Positions 38,601-52,400 of a stretch of 64,000 bases of DNA are shown piece after piece. Numbering within the stretch: the first letter of the stretch is position 1; each line of letters begins with the position of its first letter. Source of the stretch: Hermodice carunculata (taxonomy: Eukaryota > Annelida > Polychaeta > Eunicida > Amphinomidae); contig OZ026616.1 in the NCBI GenBank assembly GCA_964020975.1, positions 78,027,993 to 78,091,992 of the forward strand, read 5' to 3'. The translations under genes and the position numbers were made by a program. The notes beneath the pieces are model-generated. The model saw nothing but the letters and a program-made list of their open reading frames with translations, had not been told where the DNA came from and made no database searches.

Positions 38601-41600
38601 CAAATTTTGTCCAGACAGACAACAACAGCAGTAGAAACAGTGGCCAGTCGCGTGGTTGACCTTCCACCACATGTGCAGAGGATTGTGGGAAGATGGTTAT
38701 TATTATGTGCGGGAATGTGTTTTGGTGCTGTTACCATTGGAGGTATCACAAGGTAAACATATTTGGTTTTATTGTACTGGCTAGTATTCATCATGCAGAT
38801 AGTCACTGATTAAGTACCGGCAATCTGTTTTTTGATTTACAATGTTTTGGTGCAGCTAGCCAGATTGACCCATAATAGGTCAGAATTAATGTTACTTTGG
38901 GTGTTACAGTCCATAATGTCCATTGAGTAAATTTCTGAAGGAGAAGAAATGAATGTATAAGACTGAGCCGAATGCTGAGAGTTGGTAGGGAATATGTTTG
39001 CTTGCTATTTAGTAAAATCTGCAGGCTTAGTAATCCTATCCTGAGCGCAATTACCCATTATCAGGAAAGAATTCATGCAAAAAAAAAAAAAAAAAAATGA
39101 CAAGCTTCATTTGTGATTGTTGTCAACAATACAATTTAAGCAAATCTTTTATAACTGTAACTTTGTTTGTATTATAATCATAGTATTATAATATCATATT
39201 GCAGGAAAAAAACTCATGCACATTGCAATATTATTAAAAAGTGGTGATTTAACATCTGAATTGAAGACATAATATGCTGTAAAAGCTTTTGAAACCCCTC
39301 AATTTTTTTTGTCGCATCTTAATTTAAGGTTAACAGAGTCTGGTTTATCCATGGTTGACTGGCATTTGATAAAAGGCATGAAACCTCCGAGGACACAAGA
39401 AGAATGGGTGGCAGAGTTTCAGAAGTATCAACAGTATCCAGAATACAAGTAGTAAGTTTACATTATTATGCTGGTGTCGCGTAAGAACTGTGTTCAGCTC
39501 ACACTATGGCTAGTTGGATTTTGTAAGATAGAGTCAGGAAGGCATGTCCAATGAAGCATTACTGTAAGTCATATATCACCATATGGGGGGGGGGGGGGCA
39601 GCTGTTTCATACATTGTATATCAGGGCTTTATACCCATATTTGTAAAATGTATCAAACTTGATTGCTACTTACATTGAGTCATGCTAATACATATGCAGT
39701 GGCTTTTGTCAAGAGAAAATGATGTGTATCAATACCATGGCTAGCTGAGACATGTAAAAGATGCCAGTAATTTTAATGACTGTAGTAATTTACAGCCTTT
39801 GATGGTAAATATCAATGAGCCAAGATTACCAAAGGGAAAAAATGGTACCTGTATTGAAAGAAAGCCTCCATTAAAAAACCTCATTGTTTGAGTCCCAAAG
39901 GCAATATTTTAACCTCCACTTCAAAGATTACCGTAAGTATTAATCACTTCTGTATTCTGTCCTGGCCATGAAAACCTCATTCAAGATAGATGCTCTGTAT
40001 AATGCCCCCAAAACTTTTTCTAGTATTCTAAGATCAGTTTATCTCACCAGCACTTCCCATGATGTGATTAAACTGGTGACACTAGACATGTGAAGTCTAG
40101 TTAAGGGGATGCTGGTAGATTACAAGTTTGTTTTGCATAAAACAGTTACACGAATGTGGTACAAAAACTAATTTAACATTTTATTAATGTCTTAGAGTTG
40201 AACAAATCATGGTGAGAATCTTCTGTCTAGGATTTAATTGTGTGAGGACAAGTGTATATTTGTGTCACATATTGCTCTTTCCACATGTCCCATACGTGAT
40301 TTATCTTAGTAGAATTCTCTTCATTTACATGTACAAACTCAGTAAATATACCTTGGTGAAGACAGTGTTATTGACCTCAGGATTTAGCTACTTTGATCAA
40401 CCTGCTTTGAAGTGTAATTTTCCTTCGATAATGAACTGTTGGTATTTCCTTATTATGTGAGCTCAAAGGGCATCCTGCCTTTAACATTAATATTTGGTTC
40501 ATGCCATAAAGCTGACATATGAGCTCACTGCTTTTTTCACTGAAACGTGTTACATGTATCATATTCTCATGGTAAACTTGGGTGATGTGAAAACTTCATG
40601 TAAGAGCACACATAATTTTAATTGTCCAAAAAAAAGAGCAAAAAGAGAATATAATATGTTTATAGTATGACTGATTGGAAGTTTATTTCTACATACATGT
40701 ACACATAAATACTTACATTCTTGACCCAGAAAAAAAGCTGGGCCAACCACAGTTGGATCCACATGCGAATAGGTTCATTATATCTACTACAGTGTACATT
40801 GAATAGTGACACTCTTGAATTAAAGTTCCCCAAATGAGGGCAGTGGTAATATCACTTTACTTACTTGTTACAATTCTTCATATGTTAGTTATAAATTAGT
40901 CTTTCTTAAGACCCTTTCTCATTTAATTCATTGTAAGACAAAACCACCAATGAATATTATAAAAGTAAATAAGAGGGCAATCATAGTGTTGAGCTAGAAC
41001 AAGCCAGGCCGCGAAGCAGTCCTAGGGTTGGAGAGGAGTGAAAAAAGGGTCTTTTTTTAAAATTTCATAAGTACACTTTGATTGCACGTGTTGCAGCAGG
41101 TCTATGGCTGGGCAACAGTGTTGGAAGAACCTGAACTCAGCTGGCATTCGTGGTACAGAAGTCTGGGCGACATCCAACAGAGGAAAAAAAGTTCAAAGTT
41201 CATGTTGCATCATACAGCCAAATGTATCCGACGAAAGGGGAATTTGCAATCTTACCCCCCCCCCCCCCCGACTACATAATAGATCAATTGCATCACTCTG
41301 CATGTAGAATACAGTAGTCTGAAATAGATAATTATGTCCTATTCATATTTATTATCATTATACTTTAACACATAAAGTTTACTTCTATGATGTACTTAGC
41401 AGAAGCTATTTCAAGTCCAATGCCAATGGACAAGATTCTTATTGTGGGCCTGCTGGGCAACTTAAATTTGCTACTTATAAAAAAAAAAAAGTTGCATGCT
41501 GCCAAAGCTTAGAACTGTGCTACTGTTCACAGCACTGTTCCCACAATATGCCTACCTTGCTTGGCCATCGCTGTATCATGCTCCAACGTGTGTCATTAAA

Positions 41601-44600
41601 AGGTACCCATTCCCTGATCGGCTGCCGCCCGACTGAGTTCATGAAATGTAGAATGCAACATGAATTTCTACTTGTTTCTTTGTTGAATGTCACCCAGACC
41701 TCTATACCACAGCTGCCAGCACAGTTCAGGGTTCTGCGACACTGTTGCCCGCCGTTAACCTGCTGCAACACTTGTCATCAAAGTGTATATGTACCTGCGT
41801 ATTTTGAGTGGCTGTTGCCTGGCCTGTGTGTTTTTTGAGCGGCACTGCACAGCCACCAAACAGATGCAACCGGAATCCTGTGAAAATTAAAAGACTCTTC
41901 ACAGCCTGGCTTGTTCTAGCTCCACACTATGACCATCCCCTCATTTATTTTTATAATATTCATTAGCTATTTTGTTTTATAGTGAATTAACTAAGAAAGG
42001 GTCTTACGGAAGACTAGTTATAAATGTATTGCCTGATACGTTAATTATACTTTTAAAATATTCAACGCTAAAAGATTACTACTTAACAAATTCACTGGAT
42101 GCTTACATATTCATGTACATATACAGTAGTATATGTACCTGCTGTTTAAGACCACCACTAGTGCTATCAAAAAGTGGTCTCATATTACAGGTAGTGTTAC
42201 CAGACAGGTAAATTAATTAGAGAAGTGGATTCTAGTGTCATGAAACAGTGGTCTTAAATCTTTAAGTGCCAACTTCAACTCAAGTCGACCTACTTAGGAC
42301 GAACTGCTCTAAATTATAATAAGGATGCCAGATTCATATTCCATGTGAAAAGACTTCCAGTTCAAGTGCCAGCATACCTATAGTTCCAGAGAATACAATG
42401 GTCCAGGTCAACAGCTTTCCCCAAGTGCATTCCACCCAAAGGTCACTGGGAAAGCTGTTGAATCAGTCCAAAACTTGGCACTGAAAGAGTTAAAATATTG
42501 TGGTTTCTTTCAAGAGGTGGTGCTTAGGACAGATGTCCTTGTTTGTGTATGTATAATGTCATTTGTTGTTTAATTCTTTGTTTTATAGCATGAGTAGTGA
42601 GAGAGAAATGACACTGAGCGATTTTAAATGGATTTTCTACATGGAGTACTTTCACCGCATGTGGGGTCGGACAATTGGCTTAGTCTTTGCCTTGCCTGCC
42701 ATCTATTTTCTGAAGAAAGGCTATATAGCACGCAACATGAGGCCACGACTGCTTGCCTTTGGCTCCTTGCTGCTTTTCCAGGTAAGTACCATGCAACCTG
42801 TCTAGAAAGAACACTTCTAAGAGTGACCAAATCATGGTCAGTTGGTCTCTCATAGGAGGTACATGTGTACATGTGTAAATAATGTAACATTAATTTAAGG
42901 TATTGGTCTCTCAAGGCAGGGACTACTGTACTTCGCTTACTGCACTTTCCTTTTTATGCCTGTGCTCCATACGTTGATTACATGTAGTAAGCGTCCCTTT
43001 TTTGACTGACAAAATTTCAAAATAGTGTAACTACTCGAAATGTTAACCATTAGTTGTGCAAAGATATATTAGCATCATAATATTCAGCAGATCAGTGTGA
43101 ATTTGAATCTGGCATTCTGCAAATCTTTGAAGCACCCTTTATGGGAATCATGTATGCCATATATGGATAAACATGTATGTGTTGTTCCCTATCTGTGAGG
43201 TTTGAGGCTTGTCATGTTTAACCCTTTCCCCCTCAAACCGGCCAAAACCGGCTGGTGGTCAAATGTCGTCTGCTTCAGTGATTTCAACAAATCTCAACAG
43301 TTATAAAAAACAATTTGACTGAGAAATGTACATGAGACTTATCAAGATCACATGCCCCAGGTCAACAGCTTTCCTTGGCATGGGTTGGGCACTTAGTGCC
43401 CAACCCATGCCAAGGAAAGCTGTTGACTCAGTCTTAATTCAAGGGGGAAAGGGTTAAAGTTGGCTGGCATAACACTATTTAATGCCTTGTCCACCAGTCC
43501 TCTTCTGAGAGTCTTCAATAACTTTTCTAGATAATACTTTCTTTTCTACAGTAAAAGCAGTCTTTGATCAAACATTTTGCTCGCTGTACATAAAATCAAG
43601 GACCCTCCGTTCAGAAGGACTGGGCTCCTGATGTCAATGCCAACATGCTTAAGAAATCCCTTTCATTCCAGTTGTTGGTTAACTTTGTACTCAGCAAGAA
43701 GGTTTTCACAATTGGGAATGATAACAGTCTGTGCTTTCTTGCTGTCTTCCAACAAAGAGACTTTTTCTGTCTAACTTTGGATCAATCTGATTCCAAGGAG
43801 ATACAGGGGCTGCTACTGGGAAGCATATGGTAGATGTGCATAACTTCATATAAACACTTCTTGCCTTGTTTCATTTCAGGGCCTGTTGGGCTGGTACATG
43901 GTGAAGAGTGGTTTGCACGAGGACACAATACAAGACGTTCCAAGAGTCAGCCAATATCGTCTTGCTGCACATTTGGGATCAGCGTTTGTTTTGTACACTC
44001 TGTTCCTCTGGTCAGCCTTAACTCATTTGCTCACACCAAACCAGGTAAAGATCATGTCATAAATGTTCCCATTTTGTTTATTTGGAAAAAAAATAAAGCT
44101 GCTGGAAGTGTATTAAATATTTTGTGGGCAAGGACAAACTTGATAAAGTGCTCAAGGCAATAAATTAGGGGTTTTGTCATGTGTAGAAGATATATTGATT
44201 GAAAATTGTACATGTTAATATGAATAGTACCGAGGCCGTGTTAATATGATTTGAAGTTTGATTTTGTGTTTTATTTTCTCTAAAGTATATCTACTTGGGT
44301 ACAGGAACTCCTGTATAAGATGAGTTTTTACTATAATATTTCACAATGTGCTCTGTAGGAAGTGAAACAGTATAAAAAATACATTTTCAAATTTTTTGCA
44401 TATTTACAAGATAAAATGCTGTGATGTAAGTTGAATATGTTTATCACATCACACATGTCCTTTAGTCTTGTCAACAGGCTCATAATAAAACTATAACATC
44501 ATGGAACTGTAAGTTTATGTAATTTCACTGTATTTTTATTTGGGCTATAGTGCTAATGGCATAAAACTGTGAAAATAAGACCACAACGCATATGGTATTT

Positions 44601-47600
44601 TAACCAAAGTTTAATAGGATCTTTGGAGAAACCTAAAGTGATAAGTATCTTTGTGTTGATCATGTTTGATATTTAAGCATAAATGATCTGTATATTGTAT
44701 TACGTTTTTTTTCCTTTGTTATTCAGCTGCCCATTACAGCCAGTGTGACTGCAGTGAGGAGGTGTGCCCATTTAACTAAGGCAGGAATTTTCTTCACAGC
44801 CATTTCAGGTGAGACGTGTTGGAATGCATTCATGCTGTCTTTGAATTTTGTTTTTACAGTTGAGAGGTCATAGAATTAAATTGCAGTACACATGCTGCAA
44901 TTTTTTTTTTTTTTTTTCTGGCACAGCTGACTTGTCCGAGCAATCTATGCATATTAAGCTGCAGTCTACTCAGGGCAGTCCTGTACCTGGGATATTTTAC
45001 AGTATGTAAATATGATTCAAGGCAAAATATATCTTTAAAAAGTTTATAAGTATGTAATTTTGTTTCATGGCCAAACTGTTTTATGATTTCATTTTGTTAT
45101 TAGCTCTGCTGACTTGTCAGTCAGCAGAGCTATTGGAATCTGTTTGTGTCCATTGTCTGTCCGTCGTTAGACTTTTTACATTTTCAACTTCTTCTCAAAA
45201 ACCTCTGCATGGGATGTTTTGATTCTGCACATGGATGATCCCATGGTGGACCTCAACCAACTTTGCGAAGGAAATGATGATGCAACATTTTTTCTATTTT
45301 TTTTTAATGAATTTTTAAATTAATTTTTTGAAAAAAAATTAAAGTCCTTCATCTCAAAAAATACTCTGCCAAATGCTTTGATATTGCACATAGGGTCACC
45401 TGGGGTCACTTAGTTCTTATTTTGGCCACCAGGTGGTGCTGCATTTTTTTACTTATTTTTTATGATTTTTTATGTGTTAAGGCTGTTTTTGACTTCTGCT
45501 CCACAATGGCTAAACAGACTGGCTTAAAATTTTATCAGAATATAAAATAACTTTAGACAATAAAGGTTGGGAAAAAATGACATGGATGTGTTAATTTTTG
45601 ACAAAGTTATGGGAACTCAAACTTTGCAATCGTAGGTAAATGTTACCACTGTATAGCATAATAATTATATGGCTACTGTATAAATTTACATTTTGACTTC
45701 TTTGCAAAAACCGGTGCTTGGAATGTTTTGATTTTGCATTGCATGTATCCCAGGGGGACTCCTACCAAGTTTGCAAAGGAGATGATGATGATGCAATAAT
45801 TTTTCTATTTCTTATGAAATTTTTAACCGATTTTTTGAAAAAATAAATCATCTCAAGAACTACTTGGCCAGTTGTTTTGAATTTGCCCATATGGTCACCT
45901 GGGGTCACCTAGTTTTTATTTTGGCCACCAGGTGTTGCTGCAATTTTTTTCAATGAATTATATATCAAACTTGGCTACCACTGTACATGTATATAGCTAG
46001 TATACAGACTACAGTGCATGTGTTGTAATACTGCTAAGGTATATTCCAGTCAGCAGAGGCACAGGATCATCATGATCCTGTTGTTTTTATAAGTGGTTTG
46101 CAATAAGCAGTGTTGCCAACCCTCCCGGATTTCCCGGGAGACTCCCGAAATTTTATGCTCAAAATACTTGAAAAAGTGTGGATTTTTGACAATTTTGAGT
46201 CACCTCCCGGAATTTCATCAATATTCCCCTTCTATATTTCATGTTAATTTATGAATCTCCGGTAATTTTACTTGTTATCTCCCGGATTTTAAGTTTGGCA
46301 GGTTGGCAACACTGAATAAGTCCCAAACATTCTTGACAAATATTTTGCCATTTTCTACATATTAATTCTCCTAAACTGTGTAAATTCAAGGTCCCTTAAT
46401 AAAGTTCTAATTTCAGTGCACCAATTATTTGTTTTTTTTAGTCGAGTCAAGATTTCGTAATTCATTGTATGCTTCTTTTACAGGGTGCCCTTTTGTTTAA
46501 TTTAGTATGATTGCACCAGTGTTTCTGTGTATTTATGTGGATAATTTTTTTTTTTTTAAAATTTAATTTGGTGCTTTGCAGGTGCCTTTGTAGCAGGTCT
46601 GGATGCAGGTCTTGTGTACAACACCTGGCCTAAGATGGCAGATCGATGGATTCCCTCCGATATCTTTGCCTTTTCTCCAAGGTGGAAGAACTTCTTCGAA
46701 AATCCTACCACAGTTCAGTTTGATCACAGATGGCTGGTGAGTTATACATGTGCATGAAGTCCTGATACAGCCCCCACCCCCACCCCAAAAAAAGAAACAA
46801 AAAACAAAAACAAGTTTCTGTTTGTTTATTTTTTCGGAGGCAGAAGCTATTATTATTGTGCTTACAGTTAAAATTCTCATAATACTTGAAAGGTTCATCA
46901 ATGTGTGAAAGCTATGAGCTGATTTCAGTGACGTATAGGTTTAAAATAAACATTTCGTTATTGTACCAATGTATTTCAAAGTTTGCTACAGCTTATTGCA
47001 GCATTGTTTATGAAGAATCACTCTCATCTCTGAGACATAAACAATAAAAGGAGGTAAGCTTGGATTAGTTTGCAGGACACACGTGCATGCATAGACTTAT
47101 CCCTACACCATACAGCTAATCACATGAATCATGCTTTGGTTCATATAGCAGGACTAGACATTTGCCACCATACAGCAATCACAAAGTGCCAGATGTTAAA
47201 CTGGTAGTTTAAATATAATATTGCTGTTGACTTAAGATACACAGTACTTGGCCACTGGTCAAGTTCACACAGTCAGTTTTTGATCTTACATACCAGCAAA
47301 TATTGCTTTGGATGCATTTTACTATCATCAGTATTAGTGGTCCATAGTCTTTGGTGCCATTATAACTTCCTGTTAAATGATTACACATGTGCATTATTTA
47401 AGCTTTTGAGTTTACAAACATTGTAAACAAGGGAAATAACAGTCTTTTGTATTATTTACAGGGACAGCTAACAGCACTGGGTATCATCACCACATGGGTC
47501 CTCAGTCGCAGAGCACCACTACCGCCACGAACTAGACTTGCCTGCAATGCACTCTTGGGCATGGCTGCTATACAGGTGAGCAGTGTTCCGGTTGAGGTGA

Positions 47601-49146
47601 AGAGGGTGCAACTGCCAGAGTTAAATCAACGTTTGCTCCCAAGTGAGATTGCATGTAGTAACAATTCACAGTACCAGTGTTTTGATGCCTCGTCGAAGCT
47701 TTCAAGGGTGGCATGTAGAAAGGTTTTCTAGTGGTGCCCACCACATTTCCTCCAAGAGTACCCCAAGGGATCATGCAAGTCAGTCGGGATTGCGATGAAA
47801 AAAAATGCTCTAAAACAGTAAAGTAGATTCACTCCAAACTTGGTGGGAAGTACCTTGAGTGGCTGTAAGTTTCTTCAAGTTGTCATGCTCCAGTTATTTT
47901 TAAATTTTTATAAACAGTATTTTTGGCAAAGTCCTCAAAATTGCTTATTTTTCTTACAAAAACTGCTCAGCCAATTGCTTTGAAATTGCAAAGGGACACT
48001 TCTGGGGACCCCCGACCTTAATTTGTTCACCAGGTAATGCTGTGATTTTTTCTTCTATTTCACAAATTTTGTGTTTTTGCTATTTTTGACTTCTCCAAAA
48101 CTATCACTCATATTTTTCTGAAACGTGGAAGGGTAAAATTAACTTGTTCACTAGGTGGTGATGCTCTGGATCTCTAACTTTCAGTGAATTTTTCAATTTG
48201 GGTACCTGTTGATTAATGCATGCATTTCTATTGAATACCATGCAACTTAAGTCAATAAGGATTGCAATGGAAATTCACATTTGTGACTTCTTCAAATCTG
48301 TCAACCACATTTCCCTTCAAAGTTGGTTGGAATATTAGCTTTGGTGGGAAACTACCAATTTTGTTCAAGTGGTCATACTCCACTGATATCAAGATTTTAT
48401 AAAACATTTTTCGTGTTCATTTTTCAGTAAAATCTGAAAAAATATTCTTCTGAAACTGCGGAGCCAATTGCCTTGTAATTGCATAGGGATACTTCTGGGG
48501 ACCTCTGGACCACAATTTGGTCTGCAGGTGGCACTGTGATTGTTTTTCGTTTCAAAAATTTTGTTCTTTTTCACTTTTCTGGACTTTTTCTCAAAAATGG
48601 TAAGTTGGATCCTTGTCAAACTTATTGGGAATGTACATGGAGATGTATCCACCAATTATGTTTACTGCATGTTATCAACAGTGATGATGGATGATATGCT
48701 GAATTCACAGGACCAGTTTAGTCTTTGCTGGTAATGTCAACTGAGCACAGGGCTGTCAGTCTTCTTTTGTTTAGAGCATGCTATTACAGAAGGTAGTTTT
48801 TAGCATGTGGATCTGTTGTAAAGGTCACACAGCCAAGTACATGAATCCAAAATTTTAATGTCCAGTATATCAGAATCTTTTTCCTCGGTCATATGATGCT
48901 GTTGTTTCGGTAGGCTTCCATGGCATTCTTCAACATTTGAAGCCAAACATTGAATTCAAAATAGGGTAAGGCAATTTTAAATTGTTTTTCAATTTTATTA
49001 TTGTGCCATTGCAGATATCCCTTGGTGTTGGGACACTTCTATATCAAGTACCAACATCACTGGCAGCTACTCACCAGTCAGGATCTCTCATCCTCCTCAG
49101 CATTGCTGTATGGCTCACGCACGAGCTTCGCAGAGTAGCAAAATGA
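35639..49146 (+). CDS. COX15: COX15, haem A synthase, complete, 10 exons
   Basis: COX15 converts haem O to haem A in the inner mitochondrial membrane for cytochrome c oxidase. Ten plus-strand exons join in frame: 35639-35743, 37562-37666, 38592-38752, 39329-39451, 42589-42781, 43880-44044, 44727-44808, 46582-46736, 47462-47575 and 49015-49146 (stop). They encode 444 residues, somewhat longer than human COX15. The first ~85 residues are basic and Ser-rich, as expected of a mitochondrial targeting region. Family motifs follow: [78 protein letters not shown] and ATHQSGSL. The four expected haem-ligand histidines are H187, H260, H360 and H421. Exons 1 and 2 encode only poorly conserved leader, so their boundaries are less certain than exons 3-10. 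Candidate AATAAA signals occur near 50588 and 50797. Confidence 0.95.
36804..36932. repeat. 129-bp hairpin in COX15 intron 1
   Basis: Outer arms (CATCCTATGGCCAATTCAGT and its inverse) and inner arms (GATCCCCCAAGAGC...TGTATCCTAT) pair along about 60 bp around a short AT-rich loop. It is a probable small foldback element. Confidence 0.75.
40886..42022. mobile_element. ~1.1-kb foldback element with long inverted ends in COX15 intron 4
   Basis: The outer ~115 bp (including AGCTAGAACAAGCCAGGC and ATGAATATTATAAAA) are inverted at the two ends. A second inverted pair lies inside: GTTGCAGCAGG...GGGCAACAGTGT near 41090 and its inverse near 41775. It has no transposase-like coding. Exact ends are approximate. 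Confidence 0.75.
42254..42494 (+). repeat. Hairpin-bearing repeat family, copy A
   Basis: About 240 bp similar to 58389-58635 throughout. Its hairpin is degraded to an outer 13-bp stem (CAACAGCTTTCCC / GGGAAAGCTGTTG). It lies in COX15 intron 4. Confidence 0.7.
43217..43458 (+). repeat. Hairpin-bearing repeat family, copy B
   Basis: The ends TTTAACCCTTTCCCCCT and AGGGGGAAAGGGTTAAA are inverted. Near the 3' end the arms 43361-43393 and 43395-43427 form a perfect 33-bp inverted repeat around one base. It lies in COX15 intron 5. Confidence 0.8.
45101..46070 (+). repeat. AGCTCTGC-head family copy in COX15 intron 7
   Basis: The head AGCTCTGCTGACTTGTCAG is immediately mirrored by GTCAGCAGAGCT, then TGTCTGTCCGTCG. 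The body repeats itself once (CACCTGGGGTCAC..TAGTT and GGCCACCAGGTG at two places about 500 bp apart). No coding potential seen. Confidence 0.55.
46108..46314. mobile_element. 207-bp MITE with CAGTGTTGCCAACC ends
   Basis: Inverted ends CAGTGTTGCCAACC / GGTTGGCAACACTG enclose CTCCCGG-type motifs. AATAAG flanks both sides (46102-46107 and 46315-46320), a 6-bp duplication. The superfamily is not clear; the ends look hAT-like but hAT elements usually duplicate 8 bp. Confidence 0.75.
47800..48600 (+). repeat. Diverged repeat in COX15 intron 9
   Basis: Phrases such as GCCAATTGCYTTGWAATTGCA, TAGGGATACTTCTGGGGAC and CCAGGTGGCACTGTGAT occur twice, about 490 bp apart, and resemble the body of the copy at 45101. 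Non-coding. Confidence 0.5.
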
Positions 49147-49291
49147 TGATGTTGAAAGACCCAACAACTAGAACTGTTCATGGAGTAGTGCATACCAGAC
49201 TGGTATGCGCTAATGTAGATCAGATTTTATACAATTTATGATATGCAGTGATATCCAAGACAGACTTGCACAATACAGCTTCAAGATATTA

Positions 49292-49470
49292 CAGTGGTAC
49301 CTCTCTTGAGAGACCCCTCTAATGAGAGACCGCACATCTTTTTAAGACCGCTCTCTCAGAACACTGCGCAATCTTTTCAATGCTGTTGTACCTCTAATGA
49401 AAGACCACCTGTTTTGAGGGACCACATTTTGACCTGCCGTAAGGGTGGTCTCTCAAAAGAGGTACCACTG
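49292..49470. mobile_element. 179-bp TA-flanked MITE past the COX15 stop
   Basis: Ends CAGTGGTACCTCTCTTGAGA and, inverted, CAGTGGTACCTCTTTTGAGA are flanked by TA. It starts 145 bp after the COX15 stop codon and may be transcribed in the 3' UTR. An open frame running through it is an artefact. Confidence 0.85.
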
Positions 49471-52400
49471 TACATCATGTTTGTTGATCAAAAGTATATG
49501 AGCAATTGTCAAGATCTGCTATTCCAAGTAGTGTGCTTGCAGTTGGTATTGGAAATAACAATATTAACCACACCAAAGTCAGGTTACAAGGTGGAAGATC
49601 TCAAAGTACCAGTTATACAGTTATGATTCATTCTGTGGAGTGGGAATTCAGTGTTTCCTCTCTAAAGTGACGGAGCGGTCCACAGAATATATTACCACGT
49701 CACAGCTAAAATGCATCTGTATAGAGATACACTAGTCATGGTAGTTGAGTGGCTTTACTATTGAGAGGGTGTCTGTGAAATGGAGCCCACACAATAATAT
49801 GTTGTGTAAAACAAGATCCAGTTCAGGATGTACTACATTGTACAATGGTCCCTACAGGAACTGGAAAGCATGTTTACTTTACCTTGTTTACCAATTGTGA
49901 AGGTGTTTGTTTCAGTCAAAGAAAGATTTAACTTCTCAAAAAGCTGTTGTGAAGAAAAAAGTTAGCCTGCAATGTTTCCGCCAGAGGGTAAAAGGGGTAA
50001 AATGGCATACCCTTAATATCCCAAGGGTACTTTTGGTTGCACTAAAGTAGCTAAAATTAAAATTTTAGCATATATTACCCCAAAATACGCCATAAAGTCT
50101 TCATTGTCACACATTTTACTTTAGAATTTGTGTACCCTAAAATTTCACTCTGGCCTGCAGAATCTAGGAAATTTAACCAGTTATGCCAGGGTCACGTCAT
50201 GTATTAGACATCAGTCGAATTGAGAGGTCTCTGGTACTCGGCGTGTATGTAATGTATGCTTTGTGAAGCACTGTTACCTGTTTGTTGTGAACAAATGGGA
50301 TTCATCTGATGAATACCAAGACTTCAGTAGCCGAGGTCAGAATATTTTGTACAATATTTAGTACTCAAAAATGCAACCACATTGTATTTATTTGTGTGAC
50401 GTAAAATTGTAAGGCGGCCCTCCCCCCCCCCCCCCCCCCAAAAAAAATCAATACCTGACTGGTTCTCAGGCTACCAGACTCTTCTCCTCTCTCAATTTTA
50501 GGATAGCTTTTCAAGATTCACTCTGAGCCATAAATATAAAAAATGTTTTTCAAACTGTTAAGAGAAATACAACGTAAAAATTGTTCAAATAAAAACTAGA
50601 ATCAGGACAAATTTTGGGGGGAGAAAAATGGAGTAAATTCATGCCTGTATATTAGAGGTGCCGTTTTTGTGTGCTTAGGCCTCCTATCTGTTAAAGGGTA
50701 TAGGCCTATGTTGCAAGTGTCATTACTGTCCATCTGGTTCAGCTTTCACAGGGTGTATTCACTAACAGTGTTGCTGAAATTCTCAGTTTAACTTGTAATA
50801 AACATTAAAAAGTATTGATTCGTATTACATAATTATACTTAATACCTCAACAGCCTACCTATGATACTTTCTCAAAAAAGGGATGTACAAACTATATTGA
50901 AGCCTGATCCAGGAAAGCTTATGAACAACAGGGACCTTCCCACTGTTTCCAAGCCAGATGTATTTCTAAAACTAGAGTAAAGGCTCTGTGGAGAAGGCCT
51001 GGGAGGGCCTACATTCCAGAAGAGACATACCGTTCAGGAATTAATCTACCGTTCCCAAAAAAACGTACAAAATTTCTTCCCAATCTTTATCCAGAAAGGT
51101 CCCTTTCCCCAAATCCTAGGTTAACCCCTGTTATAAAGTCTACACTTCAGCTTTTTAAGCATTAAATGTTAAGACCCAATCTTGCCCTCCTGTGAGGTTC
51201 CAAAGATTAAGTAAAGTGAGCCTTAAATGCTAGAGTAAACTTTTTTATAGGCAACACGTCTTTTTTTGCATACTATAGAAGCACAAGAATAATTGTTCAA
51301 AAAAACAAACCAATAAATGTATGCTTCATCTGCCGTTTTTGTTTCATGCGAGACCTCAGATCTATGAACAGGTTATTATGCAGCAGTTTTGGGACATGAA
51401 TGATAGATCAGACATATGAAAGCTGTTATTTCTCGCATACCTAAAGCATTTTACCCAAATGATACCGATTTGAGTCTCACACCCCCTGGTGTTGTTGCAG
51501 TTAATAAAATTGCTCCCTGTCCATAAAGAGACAGCCTTAAAAGGCATGGCTTGTTTAATGACCAATCATGTTTGCTAGGGACTACTTTTTGTAGTAAAAC
51601 TAGTCAAGTGATTACAAAGAAAGCCATACATAAGAGTACCAAGTAAGCCTGTTTGCAGTGTTGATGTATGAATAAAAGTTCATGTTTAAGAAAGTCAGTT
51701 TCCCAAAATGGCATCATTGCAGAACCTTCAGTCACTTCAGAACATATTTTGGTAATTAAGTATGCAGAAATGGTACGAGAGATAACAAAAATCTTGTATG
51801 CCTTGCATATGGGACCATACTGAGACACTCATTGGGTTGTTATTGACTCGGCCTAAACTCATGAAAACCAAAAAATGCTCCATCTTGTGTCCCAAATGCT
51901 TTGCCATACAAGATTCTTTGTTTCATTAATGATGTCAAATGATAATTTATTCCAAAGGGCCTCAAGAAATGTACAGAACTGTCACAGCCTGTCTATTGTA
52001 GATAAAGAACAACACTGTCAACATATAGATGTTTGTATTGTTTTAATGCATAGCATATGATGAAATAAATTACAAATCATACAAAATATTGGTCATGTTG
52101 TAGACATTTTCAATTCATTACCCTGTTCTGATTCATGAAACACCAGATATGATTTGATGAAATATAAATGTGTATCTCACACTACAATATTGTGAAAGAA
52201 ATATTCATAAAGTCTCACTGTTTGTTCATATACTTATTTACATTCCATCTTATAAACACTGTACGACCATTTCACCAATATTATAAAACAATTTCTTCAC
52301 ATGCTATAATAGATGCCCTATTCTTTTGTATTCTGTAGTTTTAAAAATTTGAACTACATGTACTTTGTATTAATATTCAGTGGTAATGGAATACCATAGT

